A stretch of 64,000 nt of DNA from Chryseobacterium shigense (GCF_900156575.1 NZ_FTNY01000003.1:124001-188000), one strand, 5' to 3'; positions 54,565 to 64,000 are shown, numbered from the stretch's first letter. Notes: generated by a model not told the origin, from the letters alone. Translations and numbers: made by a program.

Positions 54565-57500
54565 TCAATCCCTAAATTTAGGGATAAGAATTTTGATGGT
54601 GGTTCCGTTTTGAGAATTAAGTTCAAAAATACCATTCATTTCAAGGGTTCTTTTCTTCATATTTCCAATGCCATTCCCTTTCAGGTTTAACTGATCAAAA
54701 CCTATTCCGTCATCTTTGATCTCAAGAATATAATGGTCTTCATTTTTTTTAAGATTAATAAAAACCTTAGCTGCATTGCTGTATTTTACCATATTATTCA
54801 GGGCTTCTTTGGCAATGAGAATAATATTTTTCTTGATACTGAAGTCAAGAATTTCGGCATCAATGGTTTCATCAATATCTATTATATAATTGATGGTTGT
54901 ATTCCCAAGAATTTCACTGGCAATATTTCTTATTCTGGTAGAGAGTGTCATCAGAGAATCATGATTGGGTTTAAGGCTCCAGACGATATCACTCATATTT
55001 TCGGAAAGCTTACGGGATTGATCTTCAATGTTTCTAAGGACTTTCTGGGCTTCTTCCATTCTTTGTTTTTCAATCAGTTGTCCGGCCACCATAGAATTGA
55101 TCTGCAGGCTGCTTAAGGTGGAGCCAATATCGTCATGGAGATCTGCCGTAATTTTATTTCTTTGGGATTCAAGGGCCATTTTCCCCTTAAATTCATTTTT
55201 CTGTTTGATGAATTCCCACCGGCTTACCGCTACAATCAGCCCTCCGGAAAACAAACTTCCCAGGATAATCCAAAACAAAAAGGTTTGGTAAAAAACCTTG
55301 GCCACATGAAGCGTCATCAATTTTTGAGATAAAACTTTACCTGTAAATTTATCTGTGATCCCGAATTCTATTTCATATTTTCCCGGCGCTAAGCTGTTCA
55401 GGTTAAGCGGTGCTTTTTTTGAGAGCTTTTTCCAGCCCTGATCAATATTTTTGATCCTGTACATCATATTTCTCTGCGAGCCATGTTCCAGATCTTTGAT
55501 CAATGCTTTGATGGAAATGTTGTTTTCGTCATATTTGAGATGAATTTCTTTCAAAAAATTAATTCCATTTGGAGCGGCATATCTTTTATTATTAATCAGA
55601 ATTTCATCGATATAAATCTCTGGTTTATAGAATGAACTGAGTTTCAAAGGCGGTTTGAAATAATTAAATCCCTTCACTCCTCCAAAATACAGCATTCCAT
55701 CTGACGTTTTAAGAAAAGCGCGGTTGTTGAAATCCCAATACTGAATTCCATCTTCTTTATCATAATTGGAGATCACATGGGTTTTTGTATCGATACTTGA
55801 CAAACCTCTTTGATGGCTGCACCAGAGTTTCCCGAAATCATCGAGCAGGATTCCATAGATATACGTTCCGGCCAGATTGTTATTGCTGTCAAATATTTTT
55901 ATGAGTCTGAAATTTTTATCCAAAAGATAAATTCCCTGGTTGGTTCCCACCCAATACTGTTCTTTTTTCACATCTTCCTGAATATAAAAGCTCTGCACTT
56001 CAGGAAGTATCTTTCCTATTGTTTTATAGGTATTGTCTCCTTCAATTTTGACCAATATCATGTCCCGATTCAGATAACTTATAGCTATCCTGTGATCACT
56101 CAAAACATTCATATAGAATGAATTCTGATCGGGAATGCTATTTATTTTCCTGAATTTTCCGGTTGTTCTATTGAAAAGATATAATCCTGTGGAAAAAGAA
56201 AACACGGAAGGTAAATTTGAAAAATTGACCATATGCTGGGGTTTGCCCATCAGAATATGATCATAAGAATAACTGGTTTTCAAATTTAAATTTTTATCGA
56301 AAACCGTGAGTTGAGATTGATTGCTACCGATCCCGTTTTCAAACATCCAGATCTCTCCGGTGTATGGATTGCTGTAACTTTTACCTCTTGAATTGTTATG
56401 ATAGCTTTTTCTGTCTGATGCAAACTCTGTCACAGAAAAGCTTTCGGGATCAAAAACAGCAGACGAATTGATCAGAATTTTCTTGCCGGGCAGTTCTGCA
56501 AAATCTGAAACACCCCGTTGTTTAAAAGTCTTCATCAAAGGATCTGTGCCATCTGTCGTATTTTTAAGCATTGCTCCGCGAAAATCCATAACGATTTCTC
56601 CCTGACCATCATCACAGATCCAAAGTCTTCCAATTTTATCGAACTGAAAATTGAAAACTCTTTCATAACCTATGTGAAAAGCTGTGCTCTTCGTGAGCTG
56701 TTTGTCAAAAATAAAAAGTGAACTGCCACTTTTGAAAACGACTTTATGATCATCAACGGTCATTCCTCCAATTCTTTTAAGGGATTTCTGATGATATTCT
56801 ATATTATGATAATGGTTCTTGATAATTAATATTCCATGATCCGTCGTTCCAAGATAAAGAGCATCATTTTTTTTATCATAGGCTGCAGACTGAAGGGTCA
56901 TCGAAGGATCTACAGGGAACTGCCGAAGAGGGAAGAATATTTTTTTAGAATCCAGATTGTAGGTGACTACTTCTTTAGTACCAATAAAACACAGGTTACG
57001 GTTTTTATCCAAAAAAGGCATTCTGAAATAAAAGACATTCCCGTCGTTGTCATAGATATGCACTGATTTTAATTGCGGTATCGGAATTTGAGCTTCGAGT
57101 TTGATCTTCCTGGTGGCCACCTCTAAACTTACCAATTGATAGGCTTCATTAAAGATCCAGACTTTACCGTCTGAAAAACCAATGGGAATGGCCGTTTTAT
57201 TCTTAGAATATTTCTTATAAATATCAATTAAGGTAAACTCATCCAACTGATAATTGTAGATATACAAACCTCTTGTACTTCCGATGTACAAATGATTTCC
57301 ATCTTCTGCAAAACCATAGCCCTGTTGCAGTGCAGGACAGTTTCTGAAAAAGTATTTGAGATTGTAAACTTTAACAGACGAGCCGTCATAACGGTTGAGC
57401 GCGTCATTGCAGGTAAGCCATACAAAACCTTTACGGTCTTCAAACCAGAAATAATTGGAGCCTTGTGAGAGTCCTTCATCCTGAGTAATCTTGGTCACAG

Positions 57501-57582
57501 AATAGTTGCCCATATTTTGTGAACTCATTTTTGCGAAGCAAAAGAAGGCGAAGACCACGCAGAATTTGAGTAGGAATTTCAT
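54565..57582 (-). CDS. Propeller-type sensor histidine kinase
   Basis: This 1005-residue protein has a signal peptide (1-21) and a large periplasmic sensor of repeated propeller blades (about 25-640, with DRKGFVWLTCNDALNRYDG as a typical Reg_prop unit). A Y_Y_Y domain lies at about 645-745 and one membrane span at about 762-782. The HisKA_3 dimerisation domain has DLHDDIGSTLSSL (phospho-His near 815), and the HATPase has NNMVKYSNA, KDDGIGFD and GNGIGNMKKR. Unlike many Bacteroidota hybrids it lacks its own receiver, which is the next gene. Such kinases often sense glycans or outer-membrane cargo. Confidence 0.94.
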   Translation of the reverse strand: MKFLLKFCVVFAFFCFAKMSSQNMGNYSVTKITQDEGLSQGSNYFWFEDRKGFVWLTCNDALNRYDGSSVKVYNLKYFFRNCPALQQGYGFAEDGNHLYIGSTRGLYIYNYQLDEFTLIDIYKKYSKNKTAIPIGFSDGKVWIFNEAYQLVSLEVATRKIKLEAQIPIPQLKSVHIYDNDGNVFYFRMPFLDKNRNLCFIGTKEVVTYNLDSKKIFFPLRQFPVDPSMTLQSAAYDKKNDALYLGTTDHGILIIKNHYHNIEYHQKSLKRIGGMTVDDHKVVFKSGSSLFIFDKQLTKSTAFHIGYERVFNFQFDKIGRLWICDDGQGEIVMDFRGAMLKNTTDGTDPLMKTFKQRGVSDFAELPGKKILINSSAVFDPESFSVTEFASDRKSYHNNSRGKSYSNPYTGEIWMFENGIGSNQSQLTVFDKNLNLKTSYSYDHILMGKPQHMVNFSNLPSVFSFSTGLYLFNRTTGKFRKINSIPDQNSFYMNVLSDHRIAISYLNRDMILVKIEGDNTYKTIGKILPEVQSFYIQEDVKKEQYWVGTNQGIYLLDKNFRLIKIFDSNNNLAGTYIYGILLDDFGKLWCSHQRGLSSIDTKTHVISNYDKEDGIQYWDFNNRAFLKTSDGMLYFGGVKGFNYFKPPLKLSSFYKPEIYIDEILINNKRYAAPNGINFLKEIHLKYDENNISIKALIKDLEHGSQRNMMYRIKNIDQGWKKLSKKAPLNLNSLAPGKYEIEFGITDKFTGKVLSQKLMTLHVAKVFYQTFLFWIILGSLFSGGLIVAVSRWEFIKQKNEFKGKMALESQRNKITADLHDDIGSTLSSLQINSMVAGQLIEKQRMEEAQKVLRNIEDQSRKLSENMSDIVWSLKPNHDSLMTLSTRIRNIASEILGNTTINYIIDIDETIDAEILDFSIKKNIILIAKEALNNMVKYSNAAKVFINLKKNEDHYILEIKDDGIGFDQLNLKGNGIGNMKKRTLEMNGIFELNSQNGTTIKILIPKFRD

Positions 57583-57689
57583 GATTTGTAGTTTAAATAA
57601 AGTTAGTCTTTTTTTAATAGTTTCAGAAATTTCTTCTTTGAATGTAACATTTAAGTGTAATCAATTGTCTAATTATGTAGAAAGTCAAG

Positions 57690-57724
57690 AGAGATTAAAT
57701 TTTTAATCATAAATTTTAATCTCT
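57690..57724. repeat. Inverted repeat in the divergent regulator/barrel spacer
   Basis: AGAGATTAAATTT and AAATTTTAATCTCT are complementary apart from one bulged base, with an 8-base loop. It lies in the 275-bp spacer between the sensor kinase and the first barrel gene. It could be an operator for the neighbouring response regulator or a hairpin. The rest of the spacer holds the promoter at 57774. Confidence 0.5.
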
Positions 57725-57773
57725 GAAAATCAATAAGTTAAATTCATGTTAAAAATATTTTAAGTACTTTGTA

Positions 57774-57805
57774 TTGCATGATACTGTTTTTATTATATAT
57801 CTTTG
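57774..57805 (+). promoter_or_regulatory. Promoter of the outer-membrane barrel genes
   Basis: TTG (57774-57776), a 21-base spacer and TATCTTTG (57798-57805) match the Bacteroidota TTG/TAnnTTTG consensus. The ATG at 57858 is 52 bases downstream. Confidence 0.65.
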
Positions 57806-57857
57806 CAATGTTAGATAATCATCCATACAAGCTATTAACAACTAAAAAATAATCATC

Positions 57858-60089
57858 ATGAAAACTCAGATTCTAATTGCCGCCTTATTTCTCAGCGGAT
57901 TGGCAGCTGCCCAGCAGACAAAAGATACTCTGAAAATAAAAAATATTGAAGCAGTCAATATCAGAAAGCAGGTTTTCAAAAAGCAAAGTGACCGTTTCAT
58001 CTATGACGTAGCCTCTTCTCCTATCGCCAAGGGAACCAATACGTTCAATCTTTTGAAGCAGACCCCGATGATCTCCAGCATAGACGGAAAATCGTTGAAG
58101 ATCATGGGAAAATCTGATGTGGTCATCTACATCAACAATAAAAAAACGAATATGGATGCGGAAGCATTGATAGAGATGCTGAAGGGAACTCCATCGGAAG
58201 ATATCCAGAAAATTGAAGTGATCACAACGCCGGGAAGTGAATTTCAGGTAGAGTCTAATGAAGGGGTCATCAATATTGTGATGAAAAAGAAGAAAAATGA
58301 CGGGTACAACGGAACGCTTAAAATGAATAATGAGCAGGCTTACTACAATAATCCTTCTGCCGGAGCTTCATTCAATTTCAGAAAAAACAAATGGTCTGTC
58401 AACTCCAATTTCAATACGGGAAGCTGGACAGACAGAGAAAGATATACATTATCCAATGGAGATTCCACTTTCAGAAATGAGTCTTTCGGATATAATTCTG
58501 ATCCCAACAAAAATGTGGGCGGAAGTGTAAATATTGATTATGAGCTTAATAAGAATCAAAGTTTAGGATTTACCTATAACATGAGATACAATAAAAGCTT
58601 CAACTCCATTCTTGATGTGACGAACTGGGAAAATGGAGCGCTGATCAACAGAACGGTAAACAATGAGAATGCGCAGACCAGAAATCACTCTTTCAATTTA
58701 AATTATGAAATAAAAACTGATTCTATCGGAAGTAAACTTACCTCTAATGTTTCTTATTTATGGTTCAACAGGGATAAAATGAGTACGAATGAAAGTTTCC
58801 CTTTGAATACTGACCCTGAGAATAAGTACAGCGCATTGCAGCAGTCGGTTCCCCAAATCATTAATAATTATGCTGCGAATATCGACTATCTGAAGAAAAC
58901 TGCTCAAGGTAACACCTGGCTCATGGGAGTAAGCTACAACCATACCAATACGGATAATGATACCCAACAGGATAAAATTGAGAATGGCGCCATGGTCAAT
59001 GACATCAATCAGACCAATCACTTCATTTATAAGGAAAGAATCCTGGGTGCATATGTTACGTATGAGAGAAAACTCAGTGACAAATTTTCAGGAAAAGTGG
59101 GAACCCGTTATGAGATGACCAGAAGCAGTGGTGAGATTCTTGGAAAGACAAGTTTTGACAGAAACTATAACAATCTGCTTCCATATCTTAATTTAAATTA
59201 TGCCATCAATTCAGATCACAATCTTACCTATAGTTTCTCCAGCAGAATAAGAAGACCGAGATTCTGGGAACTGAATCCTTCAAGAACTTATTTCACGCCG
59301 AATAATTATACGCAAAATAATCCGTTTGTACTGGCTTCCAAGTTTTACAATCAGGAAATCAGCTATATGTATAAGAATGCTTTTTTTGCTAATCTGAGTT
59401 TTAATTATGTAGAAGATGCTTCCAACCAGATCCCTCTTCAGGGGAGTGTGACCGGACCTAAAAAAGATGAAAACGGAAATACGGTAATTGCTACTACGAA
59501 GTTCTTAAGATATATCAGAACCAATTATGGCAACAACAAGCAGTTTGGGCTGACCTTAGGAATGAACAAGTCATGGTTTAAAGAGATCTGGACTACCAAC
59601 TATTCTGTGAATTTGGGATATAATATCTACAGCGGAACAGTATCTGAAGATCCTACTTCGGTTCCGGTTCCCGGACAGACGGAAGTTATTGATCCTTACG
59701 TAATTAATTTTAAAAACTTTAATATCTCCGGTAATATTAATAATAACATCCGCCTTTCTTCCAACAAAGACTGGTTCCTGGGAGTGAATTACTATTATGG
59801 CAGTAAAGTGAAAATTGAAAGCGGAACATTGGGCGTAAGACAAAGCTTTGATGTGAGCTTAAAGAAAATCATGGGAAACTGGACCTTTATCGCAGAAGTG
59901 TATGATGTGTTCAACCAGAATTACAACAGCATACAGGGTATACAACCCAACGGAAGCTACAATAATATAGTCAACTTCGAATATCCAAGACTTCTGAACA
60001 TCGGGGTCACGTACAACTTCGGAAACCAGAAACTGAAAAAGGCAAGAGAAATAAAATCTGCCAACGATGCAATAAAATCAAGGACATAA
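57858..60089 (+). CDS. Outer membrane beta-barrel family protein, paralogue 1
   Basis: This 743-residue protein has a signal peptide (MKTQILIAALFLSGLAAAQ). A plug-like region follows, with KQVFKKQSDRFIYDVASSP, IYINNKKTNMDAEALIEMLKG and IEVITTPGSEFQVESNEGVINIVMKK. A large barrel with many Asn/Tyr-rich strands follows, ending YNFGNQKLKKAREI. This is the outer-membrane beta-barrel family related to TonB-dependent receptors, here without the usual N-terminal carboxypeptidase-like domain and with no clear TonB box. Cargo is unknown. It is transcribed divergently from the sensor kinase, which may control it. Confidence 0.87.
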   Translation: MKTQILIAALFLSGLAAAQQTKDTLKIKNIEAVNIRKQVFKKQSDRFIYDVASSPIAKGTNTFNLLKQTPMISSIDGKSLKIMGKSDVVIYINNKKTNMDAEALIEMLKGTPSEDIQKIEVITTPGSEFQVESNEGVINIVMKKKKNDGYNGTLKMNNEQAYYNNPSAGASFNFRKNKWSVNSNFNTGSWTDRERYTLSNGDSTFRNESFGYNSDPNKNVGGSVNIDYELNKNQSLGFTYNMRYNKSFNSILDVTNWENGALINRTVNNENAQTRNHSFNLNYEIKTDSIGSKLTSNVSYLWFNRDKMSTNESFPLNTDPENKYSALQQSVPQIINNYAANIDYLKKTAQGNTWLMGVSYNHTNTDNDTQQDKIENGAMVNDINQTNHFIYKERILGAYVTYERKLSDKFSGKVGTRYEMTRSSGEILGKTSFDRNYNNLLPYLNLNYAINSDHNLTYSFSSRIRRPRFWELNPSRTYFTPNNYTQNNPFVLASKFYNQEISYMYKNAFFANLSFNYVEDASNQIPLQGSVTGPKKDENGNTVIATTKFLRYIRTNYGNNKQFGLTLGMNKSWFKEIWTTNYSVNLGYNIYSGTVSEDPTSVPVPGQTEVIDPYVINFKNFNISGNINNNIRLSSNKDWFLGVNYYYGSKVKIESGTLGVRQSFDVSLKKIMGNWTFIAEVYDVFNQNYNSIQGIQPNGSYNNIVNFEYPRLLNIGVTYNFGNQKLKKAREIKSANDAIKSRT

Positions 60090-60159
60090 GTCTACCACAA
60101 AAAAATAAAAACAACCACAACCACTTCCGTTTTACAACGGCACTTAAATAAGAATAATC

Positions 60160-62415
60160 ATGAAAAAGATAATTATACTAGCAGCTGCTATATCAGGAAT
60201 CGTAGTTTTTGCCCAGGAAAAAAAATCCGATACGGTAAAAGCAAACGCTATAGAGGGAATCACACTTACGAAACAGGTTTTCAAAAAACAAAGCGACCGT
60301 TTTGTCTATGATGTTGCCGCATCTCCGGTGGCGAAAGGAAATACCACTTTTGACCTTTTGAAGCAGACTCCGCTTCTGTCTTCAACGGATGACAAGACCT
60401 TAAAAATTGCCGGAAAAAACAATGCCCTGATCTACATCAATGGAAGAAAAACCAATATGGATGCGGAATCTCTGGTACAGCTTCTGAAAAGTACACCCGC
60501 AGAAAATATTCAGAAAATTGAGGTGATCACCGTTCCGGGTAGTGAATATCAGGTGGAGTCTTCAGACGGAATCATCAATATCGTGATGAAGAAAAAAATG
60601 AGTGACGGACTGAACGGAAACATGAGGATGAGCAATATGCAGAACAAGTTCAATGGTTCCAGCGCTTCACTTTCTCTGAACTACAGAAAGGATAAACTGG
60701 GAATCAGCGGTAACATTTTTGCGGGAGAAAACATCCAGGCTCAATCTTATGTTTTGCGAAACGGAACAAACCTCATCTCAAATGAATCTGTAGGTGACAT
60801 TAATGACCCGAATAAAAATCTTGGAGGGTATCTGAATTTCGATTATCAATTGACGGATAACAGTAATTTAGCACTTACCTGGAATTCATGGTACAATAAA
60901 AGTAATGATTCAACGGTAGATCTATTGAATACCTTAAGAAATTACAACACTGACGGCAGTTTAAAATCAACTGAACAAAACAAATCTCAGAACAGAGAAG
61001 ATGCCCATTATTACAACAATTCCCTGAACTTAAACTATGAATTAAAAACAGATTCTCTGGGAAGTAAATTGAATGTGAATGCAGCTTACCTGAACTACAG
61101 AAGATTTCAGTTTTCCGATAACAGGACTTTAGTTCCGGGAACTTTAAATGACTTCTCATTATTACGTCAAAAAATCACCCAGGACATTCCTCAGGTCATC
61201 AATAACTTTTCAGGAACAGTAGATTATATTCAAAAGTTTAAAAATGATTTTACTGTTTCTCTTGGCGGGAACTTTAATAAAACGAAAACAGATAACGATA
61301 CCAAAAATTACAACTACTCCTACAATGGAAACGGAGATCTTATCGCCACAAAACCCGATTTCAATCACTTTATTTATGATGAAAGTATTTACGGTCTTTA
61401 TTTAACTTTTGAAAAGAAATTTTCCGATAAGCTTTCAGGAAAAGTAGGCGCAAGATATGAAATCACCAAGAGTTTGGGAACGTCTGATAATCCTCAAAAT
61501 ACGGTAGCGCAATACCAGCAGATAGAAAGAAACTACAACAATATTCTGCCTTATCTGAGCGTCAATTATGCGATTAATGATAAGAATAATATTTCCTATG
61601 CTTTTTCAAGCAGAATGCGAAGACCAAGCTTCTGGGAATTAAATCCGGTAAAAAATATCCTTACTCAGGATAATTATACCCAGAACAACCCATTTGTAAA
61701 GTCATCTTCTACATATAATCAGGAATTGACGTATATGCTGAAAAGCTCTTACTTTTTAATTTTAAATCATTCTTATTTTAAAGATATTATTACACAGGTT
61801 CCTTTACAGAGAGAGATTATCAGAGATGGGGTCGCCTACAGACAGCTGGCTTATATCAGAACCAATTTTGGGGACAAACAGGAAATGTCTGCGATGCTTG
61901 GAATGCAAAAGACATTTTTCAAACAGTATTTAACCATGAATTTTAATATTGGTGTTCAGCATAATATCAATAACGGAACATTGGATACGGACCCTACGAC
62001 AGGACAGGTTTTTGACACGTATATCAATAAGACAAAATCGACAAGTATGGTGATTCAAACGAACAACACCATCCGTTTAGACAAAAAGAAAACATGGTTC
62101 CTGGGGGTTAATTATTTCTACGTGGACAAACAACAGATCGAGCTGGGAATGCTGAAAAACCTGATGAGTCTGGATCTGAGCATTAAGAAAAACTGGAACG
62201 ACTGGACTTTTTCTCTTAATGTAACAGACGTTTTGAAAACCAATATTGTAGAAATTGAAGATTATCAGTCGTCAGGAAACTATAATTACGTGAGAAACGA
62301 TCAGTTCAGACGTGGGATGACTTTCAGTATGGTGTACAACTTCGGAAATCAGAAAGTGAAGAAAGTAAGAGACATCGAAGGGGCATCAGATGCCATCAAA
62401 AGCAGAACAAGATAA
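60160..62415 (+). CDS. Outer membrane beta-barrel family protein, paralogue 2
   Basis: This 751-residue tandem paralogue of the preceding gene starts 70 bp after it. Shared landmarks are KQVFKKQSDRFVYDVAASP, IYINGRKTNMDAESLVQLLK, VITVPGSEYQVESSDGIINIV, SSRMRRPSFWELNP and the C-terminal YNFGNQKVKK. The plug region is much better conserved between the two than the extracellular strands and loops. This suggests duplication followed by change of surface specificity. It has a signal peptide and ends before a terminator at 62457. Confidence 0.87.
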   Translation: MKKIIILAAAISGIVVFAQEKKSDTVKANAIEGITLTKQVFKKQSDRFVYDVAASPVAKGNTTFDLLKQTPLLSSTDDKTLKIAGKNNALIYINGRKTNMDAESLVQLLKSTPAENIQKIEVITVPGSEYQVESSDGIINIVMKKKMSDGLNGNMRMSNMQNKFNGSSASLSLNYRKDKLGISGNIFAGENIQAQSYVLRNGTNLISNESVGDINDPNKNLGGYLNFDYQLTDNSNLALTWNSWYNKSNDSTVDLLNTLRNYNTDGSLKSTEQNKSQNREDAHYYNNSLNLNYELKTDSLGSKLNVNAAYLNYRRFQFSDNRTLVPGTLNDFSLLRQKITQDIPQVINNFSGTVDYIQKFKNDFTVSLGGNFNKTKTDNDTKNYNYSYNGNGDLIATKPDFNHFIYDESIYGLYLTFEKKFSDKLSGKVGARYEITKSLGTSDNPQNTVAQYQQIERNYNNILPYLSVNYAINDKNNISYAFSSRMRRPSFWELNPVKNILTQDNYTQNNPFVKSSSTYNQELTYMLKSSYFLILNHSYFKDIITQVPLQREIIRDGVAYRQLAYIRTNFGDKQEMSAMLGMQKTFFKQYLTMNFNIGVQHNINNGTLDTDPTTGQVFDTYINKTKSTSMVIQTNNTIRLDKKKTWFLGVNYFYVDKQQIELGMLKNLMSLDLSIKKNWNDWTFSLNVTDVLKTNIVEIEDYQSSGNYNYVRNDQFRRGMTFSMVYNFGNQKVKKVRDIEGASDAIKSRTR

Positions 62416-62456
62416 AAAGAGATTATCATTCTTCATATTCAATTATTTTTGTGGTG

Positions 62457-62485
62457 ACCCGCCGGTATTTCCGGCGGGTTTTTCT
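62457..62485 (+). terminator. Terminator after the second barrel gene
   Basis: ACCCGCCGG and CCGGCGGGT form a perfect 9-bp stem with TATTT loop, followed by TTTTTCT. It lies between the barrel stop and the esterase ATG, so the esterase would need its own promoter or read-through. Confidence 0.85.
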
Positions 62486-62497
62486 ATCTTTAAGATT

Positions 62498-63355
62498 ATG
62501 GATAAAAGTCTTTCAGTTATTATTGGTTGTATTTTGCTGTGCTTTCTTTGGACCGGATGCAAAGAAACAAAAGTGACGCTGGGAAAAGACATCAGTTTTC
62601 AGAAAGAAGAGAATATTCATTACGGAAATGATCCTGAACAAGTGATGGATCTTTATATTCCTCATCAGGAGCTCTCAAAAAAGAAAGATGTTTTCATCAT
62701 TATTCATGGCGGAGGCTGGCGGGGCGGAGATAAATCCCAACTGACCTTCTTTACCCTGTCGATGATGAAAAAATTTCCAGACTATATTTTCGTTAATCTC
62801 AATTACAGACTCGCAACCGCAACAAGCTCCGGACTTCCCAACCAAACGGATGATATTGAAAATGCGGTCCAATATGTAGAGAAAAAGCTAAATTATAACC
62901 CGAAGTTCATTCTGCTGGGAAACAGTGCCGGTGGTCATTTATCAATGCTCTATGCCTATCATTTTGATGCTGAAAAAAGAGTAAAAGCTGTGGTGAATAT
63001 TGTGGGACCTTCCGATCTGTCAGATCCGGGTTTTGAAAAATATGTGGATTATTCATTTGTGAAAAATTATCTGGTCAATCCCAAAGCAGTTGCTCCCGGA
63101 ATGTCTGCTATTTCTTTTGCAAGCCCGATTAGCTGGGTAAATTCTGCGTCTGTTCCTACACTCTCCTATTATGGCAACAGGGATCAGGTTATTCCTTTAT
63201 CTCAAAAGAGAAGATTGGATTCTGTTTTCACCCAAAACAAAGTAAACCATGAAAGTTATGAATTCAATGGAGGGCATCTGGATTGGGATAAAGCTCCGAA
63301 TGATCAATTTTTGATTGATAAAATTGCTGGTTTTATTCGACATTCTGTCAAATGA
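62498..63355 (+). CDS. Alpha/beta hydrolase (BD-FAE/carboxylesterase-like), lipoprotein-type signal
   Basis: From the ATG at 62498 the protein has 285 residues. Longer in-frame starts overlap the barrel gene and terminator. The N-terminus MDKSLSVIIGCILLCFLWTGC resembles a lipoprotein signal, although Trp before the Thr-Gly-Cys is unusual. The hydrolase shows the oxyanion motif IHGGGW, nucleophile GNSAGGH, an Asp in YGNRDQVIPL and a His in NGGHLDWD, so the triad is complete. It is probably an envelope-located esterase. The substrate could be an acylated sugar, but that is only inferred from the surface-glycan context. Confidence 0.88.
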   Translation: MDKSLSVIIGCILLCFLWTGCKETKVTLGKDISFQKEENIHYGNDPEQVMDLYIPHQELSKKKDVFIIIHGGGWRGGDKSQLTFFTLSMMKKFPDYIFVNLNYRLATATSSGLPNQTDDIENAVQYVEKKLNYNPKFILLGNSAGGHLSMLYAYHFDAEKRVKAVVNIVGPSDLSDPGFEKYVDYSFVKNYLVNPKAVAPGMSAISFASPISWVNSASVPTLSYYGNRDQVIPLSQKRRLDSVFTQNKVNHESYEFNGGHLDWDKAPNDQFLIDKIAGFIRHSVK

Positions 63356-63480
63356 CAAAACTCCCAAAATCATGAATTATATTACTATATTTACAGACCA
63401 TTTTTGATCATTATCATTGTTTAACAGGTGTAATGATTGAATAAAATCTTGGAATTTCCACATAGGTTTATCATAAAAAT

Positions 63481-64000
63481 ATGAAGCATTCATTTTTAAC
63501 TCAGGTGATATTTTACATTCTGTTTTTTTGTTTTTCTGTATTCTCTGCTCAAAAGATTACCATTGTCAATAATACCACTGAATCTTTTACAGTACAGAAT
63601 GGCCAAAAGGAAGTAATCATAAAAGACGGGGACAAAAAGGAGTTCTCCAATATAGCAAGCAGAATATCAGTCATTGCCACTAAAAATCTTAACAGATCCA
63701 TAATTATCTTCCTAGAACCTACAGAAAAGCTTACCATCACCATAAAACCGGGCAATACTATTTTTTATACCGGAGACCAGGCTGAGATCAATGAATACCT
63801 TAATGAAAAACTGAATGTGGAAACTTTCGGAAAAATGAAGGACTATCTTAGCTCTATCAGCAAAAAGAACGTCGCCGAATTGAAAAATACTTCTGAAATA
63901 TTTCTTTCGGGTATTTTGAAGAAACTAAAATTGTCTGCTGTAGTTGTTTCTCCTGAAGATAAGGCTTCTACAAAAAAAATAAAAAATCATATAAAATACA
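63481..64000 (+). CDS. Secreted protein, 3' end outside the window
   Basis: The frame from the ATG at 63481 stays open to the end of the window (173 codons). The N-terminus MKHSFLTQVIFYILFFCFSVFSAQ is a signal peptide. The mature part starts with short beta-strands (ITIVNNTTESFTVQNG, LTITIKPGNTIFYTG) and becomes helical and charged. It resembles the N-terminal domain of Bacteroidota thioredoxin/TlpA-like or DUF4369-like secreted proteins, but the part that would decide is missing. No name is given. The upstream spacer 63356-63480 shows no clear promoter. Confidence 0.7.
   Translation, partial: MKHSFLTQVIFYILFFCFSVFSAQKITIVNNTTESFTVQNGQKEVIIKDGDKKEFSNIASRISVIATKNLNRSIIIFLEPTEKLTITIKPGNTIFYTGDQAEINEYLNEKLNVETFGKMKDYLSSISKKNVAELKNTSEIFLSGILKKLKLSAVVVSPEDKASTKKIKNHIKY

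Noticed and set aside
62390..62497. Extended start of the esterase inside the barrel gene
   Set aside because: The extension overlaps the barrel stop and a strong terminator, and the signal peptide begins at the ATG at 62498.

Overview
The window looks like an ordinary chromosomal segment of a Chryseobacterium-like flavobacterium (Bacteroidota, family Weeksellaceae). The evidence is low GC content, very few Shine-Dalgarno sequences, promoters of the Bacteroidota type (TTG about 20 bases before TAnnTTTG), a type IX secretion sorting tail, CarboxypepD_reg-like secreted proteins, outer-membrane beta-barrel paralogues, a propeller-type sensor kinase, a bacillithiol gene (bshA) and a split metH. 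No rRNA, tRNA, CRISPR array, insertion sequence or prophage was seen. The assignment rests on recognition of gene families, not on a database search.

Layout. 1-3.4 kb (+): the 3' part of bshA, a DUF2851 protein, a small PspC protein and a GNAT acetyltransferase. 3.6-6.8 kb (-): a SIMPL-domain protein and three tandem secreted CarboxypepD_reg-like paralogues. 7-10.1 kb (+): an AddA/RecB-like helicase-nuclease, followed by a 170-bp spacer with six DnaA-box-like 9-mers (a candidate replication origin or DnaA-binding cluster), then a strong bidirectional terminator. 10.3-20 kb (-): ferritin, a Spy-like protein, a GGFR-repeat secreted protein, malQ with CBM20 domains, a T9SS cargo protein, cysS, an orphan gene and folE. 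20-21.2 kb (+): a YghO/BcerS-like acyltransferase.

21.2-30.6 kb (-) is a methionine regulon. A promoter and a clear SAM-I riboswitch precede metX, an ACT-homoserine dehydrogenase, a PLP sulfhydrylase, a small four-helix-bundle gene, the two halves of a split metH, and metF. Together they cover homoserine to homocysteine to methionine plus the methyl-folate supply. The metX start appears to be a TTG that a hairpin can sequester.

30.6-33.8 kb holds a GH63-like glucosidase (+) and OsmC (-). 33.8-41.3 kb is a conserved but poorly understood membrane cluster: DUF58, MoxR ATPase, DUF4350, DUF4129, a multi-pass protein and SpoIIM on the minus strand, with RDD divergent on the plus strand. A decayed four-helix-bundle pseudogene lies between DUF58 and MoxR. 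41.4-52.1 kb holds housekeeping and envelope genes: a small acetyltransferase, a glycosyltransferase with a metallophosphoesterase, YebC, OmpA with a histone-like lysine tail, smpB, an ABC-F ATPase with one degenerate ATP site, an M48 peptidase, recJ, nadD and DUF3817. 52.1-64 kb is a surface and sensing region: a secreted barrel/Ig-like protein, a LuxR-type response regulator, a propeller-type sensor kinase, two tandem outer-membrane barrel paralogues, a lipoprotein-like esterase and a truncated secreted protein running off the end.

No large new defence or mobile system was found. The most interesting items are the DnaA-box cluster at 10.1-10.3 kb, the riboswitch-controlled methionine operon with its TTG start hairpin, the MoxR/DUF58/SpoIIM/RDD cluster, and several families of small dispersed intergenic repeats.
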